The translations under genes and the position numbers were made by a program. Shown in pieces: positions 53,702 to 64,000 of a DNA stretch of 64,000 nt. The DNA lies in contig CM054063.1 of the NCBI GenBank assembly GCA_028641055.1, positions 48,233,920 through 48,297,919 on the forward strand, given 5' to 3'. Under the pieces are notes generated by a model. It did no database searches and was not told where the DNA came from. It worked only from the letters and a program-made list of their open reading frames with translations. The DNA comes from Alopecurus myosuroides. Lineage: Eukaryota > Streptophyta > Magnoliopsida > Poales > Poaceae. Numbering within the stretch: position 1 is the first letter of the stretch; each line of letters begins with the position of its first letter.

Positions 53702-56700
53702 AATCTACCAACCTTACAAGAATCTCGTCCCGAGATTCCCGAAGGAGAAGAAAGAAGGAACACCGGTTTTGAACGATCTTCTCAAACCTTACGGTTCTGT
53801 TCTTGAAGAGGTTGATCCGTAGCGCTTGTGAAGATTCCAGCGGCTACACCTTAGGTGAGAGGGAAAACTCTTAGGAATTGATCTTCACGAAGATCGAGTA
53901 TCTCATGGATAACTCAGGTCACGAATGTTCATAAGAACTGTTGAGTTATCGTGCATGAAACACATCAATATAACGGAAGGAACGAAGAGAAGGTTTCAAG
54001 TTTATGGACGATGGTCTTGAAAGGATTTAGAATATGAGCTTTGCACAAGACTTTAAATCCTTTTTAAAAAGAAAGGTTGGGCAACTTGTAACACCGAGGT
54101 TTCTTCAAACATAAAACCAAGATGGAACGGATGGTCTTGGATACCACATCGTAACATCCGTAGACGAAGGGAAAACACGAGAAAACATTGTAATCGTGCG
54201 TCGGAGAAAATTTGATACATGATCATGTTCACTCTTAGGGGTAGACACATAAGATGAAGGAACTTTCATTCCGTCAAAGTTTGTCGAAAACTTTTTCAAA
54301 GGTAAGAATGTTACTTCACGACAGAATATGAGTAACCACGGAATGTTGGAACACCGTAATGAAGGAGGAACCCTTGGTCATAATATAAACATGAGCAACC
54401 ATCGGGCTGGAACATTGAAAAGAATAAGGAATCTCTTTCCTATCGTGGTTTATACGTAGCAATACATCTACCACATGGTTAAGATCCCATGGCTGAAGTA
54501 ACTGGCAAATTCACACAATGTGTGAGATGAACGGAACTTCAGGTACCAAAAACTTGAAAAAGGGAAATGATCAACGGCGGTTACGAAACACCAAGAGATG
54601 ATTCTCATGATGAACTTGTTTTCACTGAACGAAAGGTTTGGAGGATTGACAAGTAAACATTGAAGGAATCAGCTTCCAGGTTATCCTTGATGTTCTAGAT
54701 ACGGACAACAGGCTCACGAAAAGCCTTATGTAGGTCATCAAGTCAATGTAAAACTCCGGTTTGGAAGAACGGAGAGGGAAAACTTGTTAGAATAAGCCAC
54801 ACCAGAATTCTCACAGAGAGTGGTTGTTCACATGGATTCAAAGAGATATGACATTAGGCCTTCCGGCTAATTGTGTCAACCACAACATCAACCATGCCGG
54901 ATTTCCAGATGGACCTAATTCAATACTTTTGAGGGAACACCAACCATCGTTGCTGCTTGAGATTCAGCTCTGGTTAGTGGGGTGATAACTTAGCCTCGGT
55001 ATGTTTGAGCGAAGGGATTGCACCGTTTACCAACAAGACACATATGCTAGATTCTCAAGGTATGGACTACGATGTCAAGCTCAAGAAGATGAGCGAGATT
55101 GCAAAACTAATGTATTAGCAACTTGCGAAAGACGGTTGCACCTACATGACTTGCTTGCAAGGAAATACATCGGAGTCCTTGTTGGGGAAGATGATACAAA
55201 GATAACGAAGTTCTTAAACTTCTTCTCTTTCGCAAGTAGTCAATCAGTGGCTTGGTGGGATACATACTTCTTCAAGGAATCGAGGTAACAACCTACCATC
55301 TCAAGAATAGTCCACACGTGCATAACTGACTTGGAGTTATTCCCGAAGAAACAAGAAACTATACTCGGATCCACGGCGACAACTTTCACCATAAGCACAT
55401 GAACCAGAGTAAGCTACTTCAAACATCCAGAACACAACTTCATGATGACACAAAGATGGTTCTCAAAATTTTCCAACATTAATGCCAAGTGTTCAACATG
55501 AACCTCTTGCAACTTGGGTAAATAGGAAAGTCATCGATGGGCTCGACAACACGCTTATCAAGATACTCCAAGCAGAGGGATCCATATGTTACATGGACAT
55601 GGCAAAATATTGGTCAGACCAAAGGACGTGAAGGTGCACTCGGGAAAAACACCATGAGTGAAAACACCATCAAGATGAGCCTTGAATCTGAACTTGATTT
55701 GACGATAGCCCAAATCAAATCAAGATTAGAAAGATAGCATGTCCGTTAAGGAGATACTATCCTGCTTCAACACAAAGGGAACTAGACATCCCTTAACGAA
55801 GGATCCAGTTAGGCGGAGCTCTTGTCTTTCAACTCTCCAAGTTGTTGTTTAAGCTCAACCAACTAGTCCAGGATATCCAGCAGAGTTCCTTGGAGAAAGA
55901 AGTAGTTCAAACTACTCCTGGTTTAGACATCACGGTCAGGTAGAACCTGGTGAAACTTCTGGAAAGACAACCAGAATATCACAACCCACCGGTATGTCTT
56001 AGAAATCGAAAGGAGGCGTGCTTTTCAAAGCAACCGATATGGCCTGGGGAGCTTTGGCATGAACCTAACTCTCTGACCAAGAATGTGCACCGGAATGAAA
56101 GAATCTGGTAACACGATCAACTTCAAGTAGAGACCGGTAACCAATAGTGCTAATAAGGATACAGATGTTTCTTAGACTTTTCAAAGCAATAGAAATTGCT
56201 AGGAATAGCTGGTACACATGTCAATGAACAGACCCATCATTCTCAAGCATTCAAGCTTGGAGGAAGGGGGAGTGAAGACGTGTTGAGCATCATTTCATCA
56301 ATAAGGCCATGAAACTTAACACAGCCTCGTGATATAAAAGAGTGTGATACTCGAAGGTAGAACAGAACAGAAGCTAATGAAACTTCTTTATTCCGCGAAT
56401 TACAAAACTTTTACCTGGTCCTAGAGATGAACGAGGTTCTGGAGTTTGTTTCTCCCGACATCCCAAGGTGGAATGTTTTGACGGAAAACAAGAGCAAATG
56501 CATTGGAAGAATCCAACACACATAAGAAACTTGGTTTCCAAACAACGGACGAAGTTCGGAACGAACTAAAGAATAGGAACGTGCTCTGGAAAATCCTGAG
56601 ATCACGTTGGATGCACAGGGTAATACTCATGTGTAGAACCCATGCCAAAAGGTTGGTGTAGCTGAACCAAGAACAAAGATATGAGAATCATAAGAACACT

Positions 56701-57476
56701 CTTGTCGTGATCCTTTTGATTCCAGAGGAAAGCCTACGGCTATGAAAGTTGGAATTTCCTAGCCACCCTGAGGTAAAACAGATTCCTCGGGATCCAAAGA
56801 ATAAGAACTTGGGTTAAAGGTCAGCATCCTGTGCTGGTAGCATATACATCACATGGTTAAGAAACCAAATGATCCAACACACTTCAATCCAGCACATTCC
56901 GGGACCTTCGGTTCAAGTCCGAGGTTAGAAACCGAGAGAAATGAGTAACTACTATCTTAGTGCCTTGAAGAACACTACGAATAGCAATCACGGAGTATAT
57001 TTCCAAAGACAACGATAGCTCCGGAAGAACTTGAGCAGAGGATAACAGATACCTTCGAGATGAAAAGCAGATCTCGAGGTTCAGGATTTAAGAATTTGGA
57101 ACATGAGTATGTGGAACCCACACAACTCTGAGAGATTATGATAGAAAGGAAATCTCCCATTTGGAACGATAGATAACGGAATACGGAACACACACGACTC
57201 TAGAAACTATAACACTAGGTCAACTTGGATAGAAAACGTCATTGCCAAAGAAGGCACCTAGTTTTTGAATGACTAGAAGAGATAGCAAAACCTTTTCAAA
57301 TCAAAACAGGTAAGGTGACCCAGAGTTAGAGCGATACCAGATAAGGAGTAAAAAGAATCCTAAGAAGGTTTTTCTCAATCATTTGAAGTTTCAAAATAGT
57401 TTTCACAAACACTAAACTCAACATCGACCAAGCAGTAAGGTTTTCCTACAGGCAGTCCTGCTCTGATACCATGACT
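53702..57476 (-). other. Internal domain of the LARD-like element
   Basis: 3775 bp with only short ORFs (for example 55001-55288 plus). None shows RT, integrase, protease or capsid motifs on either strand. The composition is even and purine-rich on the plus strand, without tandem repeats. A non-coding interior that may act as structured genomic RNA is usual for LARDs. Confidence 0.8.
57460..57471 (-). other. Primer-binding site of the LARD-like element
   Basis: TGGTATCAGAGC on the minus strand, complementary to initiator tRNA-Met, five bases from the LTR at 57477. It fixes the element's orientation as minus. Confidence 0.9.
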
Positions 57477-60400
57477 TGTCACGACCCCGGACCCAGAGAT
57501 ATACATACTGTTATGTGCTCCTAGCCATGGACTCACAAGGGCTTCAGGGTTACCAGCCCCGGCCGCAACAAACAACGACAGGCAGACTGGATTCATCGGC
57601 ACGTAGTCCGGATCCCCAGTCTACTACTCCTTGTATCCATGCTAGTCATAACCAATTATGCATATCAAAGCGTCCATGAATCGAATGAAACTGAAGGAAA
57701 CGGGATCAAAGCTATACAGAGATGCTATGTGTCCAGAAAGTGCAACAACAATCGAGGGTTACTGGGGTTACCTCGCCCCAGGCCGATCACATCGACAGGC
57801 GGGCTCGGACATGGATCATCGGATCCACAACCCCTCGACTGCGACAACCATGCAGGCATAGCCAAAACTGTATAACAATGAGCTCGAAACCAACAACCGA
57901 TCAAAGCAGCACTCTAGACATGAAATTTGTATTAAACAGGTGTTACTAGAGTATAGCTTACAAGCAGAGGTCACACGACCCAACATTACATCAGACAACG
58001 AAAGGCAATTATGTTGCTAAACAACAAGAACCAAAAAGGCCTAAGAGGCCGCAACATAAGGCGACGTCCCAGCCCACAGATTCCAGGCTGCCACCTGGGA
58101 ACCCCGAACTACTCGTCGATGTCCACGCTGACTCATCACCGATGTGAGATCTTCACCTGAACCAAATTAAGCAAACCTGAGTACGGGATGTACTCAACAA
58201 GACTTAATTAACCTATTATATATCTGCTAGCTTTATAAAGGGTTTTATGAAGGCTGATTTGCGTAAAGCAATCTTTGTTTTGCAAGTTGAGGGAGGAATA
58301 GCACGTCTTGTAGAGGGTTTTCAAAACAGATGAGAAAGGACTCAACTCTTGTAGATCATCATCTTTTATCCTCCAACATCATTCCCAGCACCTCACATGC
58401 TACAAGGATCACCCCTCCCGGCATCTCCGGGGAGGCACCCTTCATCTACTGCCTCCATGCATTGTCAACATATTTTACGTCACGTTCAAGTTATCTATGA
58501 CCTCGTGGCTTTCACCAAGTCGTCCTTAACCGTGGACACGGCTTTCCGAAAGATTTATCCCTGAAGGGTGGTACACTTTACCCACACGTACCATCCGACT
58601 CTTAACGCCACATGTACGCTCGTCCATGGAGCGCGGCAGAGGGTGGTTGGCCACGACCTTTACCTTGTCGAGCCCTATCCATGAATCAACCCAAACAGGG
58701 CCACCCCGTCAACAGGGAGTTGGCCACCTCCTGACGACACCTGTTCTGTGAGTCGGGAACAAGATCCGTGTACGTCCATCACTTGTCCCGGTCACGCCCT
58801 AAACACCTCCAATAGGTTTTTGACTCACACGCAGATGGAAATCCGAAACTACGTGACTCACGGATAGAACCAAACAAGTTAGTTAGTCGAGCGCGGTCTG
58901 TTAGGCCCCGCGTGTGGTTGCACGCTCAGTCTTGGTTTCCACGGCGAGACCTTACTCTTAGGGTTGGCAAGTACAGGACCAAGAACCACTTCCCAAGTGG
59001 CCTCCCGTCCTCGCCTTAGTCAAGTTAACCACACAGTGCTCATCTCACCACGTCATCATATCATACGAAGTTATCGCAGCTCTGATTCATCAACCGGATG
59101 GAGCAGAGGTAACAAACATGTAAAGCTAAGCGAAGCAGATATGAGGCTCTGGCGATGCGCACAAGCAATTCTATGGCGGCTAGGAGTAGTGGATCAGGAT
59201 ATCGAGGCAATGCAGTATATAGGTGAACTATATCTACTAGCATCAAATACTTTGGAATCGAATGCAAAGTACGAGATCAAATGTTGTTCGAAAGCATATA
59301 TGAGCAGATAAGAGGTTATGCTTGCCTTGGTTATAAGAAAACCAGATAAAGATCTTCTGGAATAAGTGCTTGACTTGTCGGTTAAGATCAAGTATTCGCC
59401 ATGGGGTTGTTGGCCTTCTCTTCGGAGTCACGTTCTACCGAGGGAGAAATAACACCGAAAGAGAAATAACAATCAACACATGGCATCGATGCAATGCACA
59501 ATATGTATGCATGAGCAGATTAATTCACTGAAATAAAGCCCTAAGCATGATCGTTGGGTTGCTAGGGTTCATATGTCAGTTAAGAAGTTTTACTGAAATT
59601 TGCCCGAAATAGACCCCGGAGGGGGTTTCGGGCGATTCTGGAAGTGAGTACAATTTTAAAAGCTCAAATAAGTTTGAAAACATCATAGACATGTTGCATT
59701 TGTTATTTTGAGCAATTTGGTATATAACTTTTAATTTTCTATTTTTATTGAATAAAAACTTATTTTCTATTTTTAAATGATTAAACAACATTAAAATAAT
59801 ACTCATTTTTCAACTTGATCAAACATGTATGGAAATAGCATAGTTGGGTAGAGTTTATTTTTCCGAACAAAACCATACCTTACTTTTATTTTTCTGACTT
59901 ATATTTTGGAAGATATTAAGTAAACAATTTTATTCCTTTTTCTGGAAATAATAAACAGAGGGTTATGATGTCAGCAGGGCGTCACTGTGACATCACCCAG
60001 GGATGAACTTCTCTGATTCAAACAAATTCGAAGCAATCGATGGCTAAACTCCGAAATTGGTTTGTGGCCTAGGTGGAGAAGGTTAAGGTGAACGTGGGGG
60101 GTGGCGGAGAACGACCAAATGGTCGCCGGAACTTCACCGTCGAGCTTCCGCGCGGCGGCGGAAGGTGGAGCTCGACGGCACCGAGCTGGGGAGAGGGAGG
60201 AGGCTGGGTGAGGGCACCGGAGCACAGAGGAGCTCACCGCGGTCGTGATGGAATGGGCGGGGAGGCAAGGAGCGGCCGGAATCGTCGCCGGCGTCCGGGC
60301 ATCCGCGGCGGCAGTGGAGAAACCGGCGGCGGAATTCACATGACTTCGGGCCTTCCCGGCTTGTGCAGATGGGCGTGGAGGGGCAGGAGGACACGGCGAG

Positions 60401-61006
60401 GCCGGTGGTCGTCACGGTGGGGCTGGCCGTGGCCGGAGGTGGTGGCGCCATGACGGCCATCCCGAGCTAGGGTTTGGTTTCGGCAAAAGGGACAGAGAGC
60501 GGGAGGGAGGGCGCGAGTAGGGAGGCGAAGGAGGAGTGCTGGGTGGGTCTCTTCTCGCCCTTATCCACACACGAGGCCGAGCAGGACGTGGCAATCGACG
60601 CCGGCGGTGCCTCCACGCAGCTGTCCTTCTGTCAAAGGAAGAAGATGACGGTTTTGCACAACACCCCCTGGAAGTTTTGGAAAACAACAAGAGGTTCTTT
60701 TCTCTATTAAAACATGACATAAAACAAACTTTTGAGGGCCTTTTTGAAAGGATAAAATTTGGCAAAAATAGGATTTGGAAAGCTTATGAAATTTCCAATC
60801 TTGCCATATTTTTGTTTTGTGAAATTGAATTACTTTTCAGTACAAAATTTTGGAACCCCTTTTAAGTACTTTTTGAGGGATTTTTGTCAAACCATTTGAA
60901 TTCACAATTTAAATTGGTTAAAACATGATTTGAATTTTTGTTTCATGCATGTATGAGATGAACACACACCACACCCCCTAATGTATCAAAAAATTGGGGT
61001 GTTACA
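57477..61006 (-). repeat. Right LTR (5' in orientation) of the LARD-like element
   Basis: 3530 bp, uninterrupted. It carries the empty CACTA B target site (gttactggggttacc at about 57759-57773) and the same GC-rich module (about 60045-60635, minus-strand frame 60460-60134). Confidence 0.93.
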
Positions 61007-64000
61007 GTGGGGTTCTTGGACTTGGGTTTGTTGGCTTCAGACATCGACATAGTGGTGAAATATTCGTCTTCTTTCGTGACGTTTGTAGCCCATCTGACAT
61101 GGAACATCGGCAGCTTTACCCCAACGTAGTCAAGCTCCCAGATTTCCTCGATCTTTCCGTAGTATCTTCTAATCTCTTCGCCCGTGTAAGATTCCATCGT
61201 TATAGACGAGTTTTGAATGTCGCTACTTTTGTCTCTTTCCTCCGTGTATAATGTGTACCCATTGATGCCGTATGCTTGATAAGTCATCAGATTGGGCGTG
61301 GGGCCATATGACAAGGCCAATACAATTTTATCTTTCTGACATGTCATTGGCGAGGGATCGGCATCAATCTGCTTCTTGAACCATGTCGCGAAAGAGGAGT
61401 TGTGTGCTCTAAATATCTCATCTTCCGTCATCGGCCTGCGAGCACTGTTTTTTATCGCGGTTTTGTGCTCTTCTATCCAAGGGTCGACATCGTCGATGTG
61501 TTGTAACACTACTAGGTGGGCCCTTTCAAAGTCGGCTCTCCGACCACAGGAGTCCGCGTCCATTACCCTTTTGCCAGTGTTGTGGCCTACCCCCATGAAC
61601 CTGTCAAGGTGCTTGTTTGCGGGCAAACCAACAGCTGGCTTCTCATCGCCTTGAAAATTCTTGCAGAAAGAGATGCATTCTTCGGTGAGAAATCCCTGGA
61701 CGATGCTTCCATCCGGGTGTGCCCTGTTACGAACGAATGATTTGATGATCCCGTTCATTCTTTCTAACGCCATCATGTTGTGCAAGAATGCCGGCCCAAG
61801 ATTGGTGATATCGTCCACGATATGGACCAAGAGATGTACCATAATATCAAAGAAGGCAGGTGGGAAGTACATCTCAAGCTCGCATAGGATGGTGACGATC
61901 TCTTCCTGCAGCCTTCCGAGTTTCTTCACGCTTATCGACTTCCGAGTGATGACATCAAAAAAGTTACAGAGGCCAGTGAGCGTTTGATGGACGTGCGGTT
62001 CCATTATCCCTCAGATTGCAACCGGAAGTATCTGCGTCATCATCACGTGACAGTCATGAGACTTCATCCCGCTGAAGATTTTTTTCTCCGCGTCTAGGTA
62101 TCTGCTTATCAGCCCAGCGTAACCTAAGGTAAATTTCACTCCGAGGAGGCATGTGAATATTTGCGCGAGCTCGTCGGGGCTTAGAGTGAAGCAAGAGAGT
62201 TTCAGGCGGTGAGTTTGGTGTTTCTTAGCCGTTTTCCGCTTGCGGTCGTCCATCTGCTCCACCTCACCCTCGTTCTCCTCCGTCTGTTCACGCGTAGAAG
62301 GCGGTAAGTGAAGCTCGCTCCTGATATTTCAGGACCATCAGGTCGTATCTTGATTTTGGCCCGTCTTTGGTCCTATCTGGCATGTTGAACAGGGTGCCAA
62401 GCAAGCTCTCACACACATTCTTCGTGATATGCATGACATCAAGGCAGTGAGGCACTCCGAGGATTGGCCAGTACCGCAAGTCCCAAAACACGGACCTCCT
62501 TTTCCATACCCCCAAGAGCGGTCCTTCTGGCGGAGGACACTTTTTCTCTCCTCGCTTCCGCTTTTGTACCTTTCCCGACGGATGACACGTTTTCCAATTC
62601 TTCAATAGAGTATCGATCTCTTCTCCTCTTCTCTTGCGTGGAGGTAGATCGAGCTCATCTTTACCGTTGAACAGGTCTCCGCGCTTTCTCCACGGGTCGT
62701 TCAGTGGTAGCCACATTCGATGCCTCATGTATACGGTTTTAGAAGATCCGGGATCCTTGTGTAGCTGTAGAAACGGGGTAAATTCCATGCACCTGACACA
62801 AGCCTTGTGTCCATGGCACACCTGACACGCAATATATCCGTATCCGAGATAGTCCTGCACCGTCGTGATCAGTGCGGCTCTCATACGAAAAGTTTCTTTT
62901 TTGAAGGCGACCCATGTTTCCACCCCTTCCTCCGACAACGTGTCTAGCTCCTCCTTCAATAGCTCGAGATACAGGTTGATATCGCTCCCTGGCTGGGTCG
63001 GCCCTTGAATCAGCATACTCATGTGTATGTACTTCCTCTTCAGACACAGCCACGGGGGGAGGTTGTACATCCATACAAACACGGGCCAGGTGCTATGTTT
63101 GCTGCTCTGATTGCCAAACGGATTGAGACCGTCGGTGCTCGCACCAAGCCTGATGTTCCTTGGGTCGTTCCCGAATTCTTCATCGAATGCGTCTAATGCT
63201 TTCCACTGACATGCATCCGAAGGGTGTGTTAGCACTGGTTTTTCAACACGTTCTGGATCGCTCAGCACCGCCTTCTTTCTGTCCTCGTGCCAGCGCATGA
63301 GCTTTGCTTCCTTGGGGTCCACGAAGTACCGCTGCAGACGGGGAATGAGTGGAAAGTACCACACAACTTTCCTAGGAGCTTTCTTCGTCCCCCTCTTGTA
63401 ACGATCAGCACCGCACACCGGGCATTTGATCTGGTCTGCGTGCTCGTTACGGTAAATTATGCAGTCACGGACGCAAGCGTGGTATTTTGTGTGCGGTAAA
63501 TCGAGGGAGCACACGATTTTCTTGGCCTCCTGTAGACTACTAGCACATGTGTTCCCTTCAGGTAAGTGCGTCTTCAGGTATCGCAGAAGATCGTCCATGC
63601 TTGTGTCGGTCCATCCGTGTTTTGCCTTCATCTCAAGAAGATCCAGAGCTACTCTCAAGCGTGAAGCCTCCGTCCCGCGACTTGCGTCATACAACGGAGT
63701 TGCAGAGTCTATCTCTAGTTGCGTGATCTTAGATTTACGTCTGGCGTCGGTCGACGTGTTCTTGAGAAAAAGATCTTGAACATGAGGGTCCCGCACGACC
63801 GAAGTTAGCGGAGTGTTCATGTCCCATTCTTCATGTTGTTGATCACCATGACTCCCTTCTTCTTCATTATAGTCGTCTCCGTCGACAGCCTCTTCGTCCT
63901 CTCCATTGCCATGTTCAGAATCCTTCTGATCATCTTCACATGTCTCCGCCCAATTGGTCTCGACGTGATCATCGTCTTCATCATCATCCATCCACTTAGT
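61007..64000 (-). pseudogene. CACTA A transposase (TNP2 type), N-terminal and central part
   Basis: The frame enters from beyond the right edge with an acidic region, then shows the TNP2 series: KYHACVRDCIIYRNEH, CPVCGADRYK, RLGASTDGLNPFG, HSTWPVFVWMYNLPPWL, HKACVRC and LDVMHITKNVCESLLG. A one-base shift at about 62310-62320 precedes the segment 62262-62011. A TGA at 62011-62013, where the family usually has an Arg (CGA), ends that segment. The last part (62004-61007) has the DUF4218 block (FFDIMVHLLVHIV, GPAFLHNMMALERM) and DUF4216 (IEEIWELDYVGVKLPMF). The LARD-like element cuts it at 61007 and the C-terminus is at 35548-35213. It is thus broken three ways. The transposase-associated zinc domain should lie right of the window. 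Confidence 0.88.

Larger units (their letters stand above)
35549..61006 (-). mobile_element. LARD-like long-LTR retrotransposon
   Basis: Perfect 5-bp duplications GTGGG at 35544-35548 and 61007-61011 flank it. Read on the minus strand, each LTR starts TGTAACACCCCAATTTT and ends GGGTCGTGACA. The right LTR (5' in element orientation) is 3530 bp. The left LTR is 3531 bp after removal of CACTA B. An initiator-Met primer site abuts the right LTR on the minus strand. The 3775-bp interior has no recognisable gag or pol. Size and emptiness match the large retrotransposon derivatives of Triticeae. LTRs look well over 98 percent identical by eye, so it is recent. Confidence 0.92.
4376..64000 (-). mobile_element. 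CACTA (En/Spm) DNA transposon A, runs off the right edge
   Basis: It starts CACTACTAGGGAAAAGG at 4376 after the putative target duplication TTA, followed by 250 bp of repeated subterminal motifs. Its own genes all lie on the minus strand: TNP2-type transposase (64000 to 61007, continued at 35548-35213), Ptta/Ulp1-like protein (33558-29844), and viroplasmin-domain protein (29688-29654, continued at 5083-4853). Two LTR elements (5084-29653 and 35549-61006) are nested inside it; without them about 14 kb of CACTA A is in view. The far terminus is beyond base 64000, because the transposase N-terminus is still running there. The transposase carries several breaks, so this copy is not autonomous. 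Confidence 0.85.

Noticed and set aside
53702..57476. Degenerate gag-pol in the LARD-like interior
   Set aside because: Looked on both strands for RT (YVDD/YMDD), integrase and protease motifs and found none; short ORFs only.

Overview
The window is plant nuclear DNA from a large, repeat-rich grass genome. Evidence: CACTA (En/Spm) transposons with CACTA termini and 3-bp target duplications, Ty3/Gypsy elements of the Tat type with two RNase H domains and an antisense gene, very long LTRs starting TGTAACACC next to initiator-Met primer sites, and GT-AG introns. A pooid or other large-genome grass is likely; the species cannot be fixed from sequence alone. I see no ordinary host gene outside mobile DNA, no rRNA or tRNA gene and no CRISPR array.

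Layout. The window is a nest of elements whose order can be read from target duplications. (1) 1-1971 is a truncated minus-strand Tat/Gypsy copy, with a possible further LTR end at 1-57. (2) 1972-4375 is a remnant of another Gypsy element (minus strand, protease fragment). (3) CACTA element A starts at 4376 inside that protease and runs past base 64000; it encodes, on the minus strand, a TNP2-type transposase, a Ptta/Ulp1-like protein and a small viroplasmin-domain membrane protein. (4) A Tat/Gypsy element (5084-29653, target duplication GGAAC) split the viroplasmin ORF. (5) A long-LTR element with a 477-bp interior (16881-26277) sits in the antisense gene of that Tat element. (6) A LARD-like element with 3.53-kb LTRs (35549-61006, duplication GTGGG) split the CACTA A transposase. 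(7) CACTA element B (35838-50456, duplication TGG) sits inside one LTR of that LARD; the other LTR (57477-61006) keeps the empty site.

CACTA B is the richest unit. Besides a nearly intact transposase and a Ptta/Ulp1 protease protein with its catalytic residues, it carries a complete two-exon 3'-5' exonuclease gene, an AP2-domain DNA-binding gene with a TATA box, a coiled-coil tail-anchored protein, and a three-unit array of hairpins whose arms vary in a compensatory way. These cargo genes and the hairpin array are the strongest candidates for undescribed biology here.

The Tat element is young by LTR similarity, yet its gag-pol is broken by three TAG stops and two frameshifts, so it was probably moved by proteins from another copy. 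The long-LTR elements have no coding capacity I can recognise; both carry a GC-rich module in the LTR that looks like the 5' end of a plant gene.
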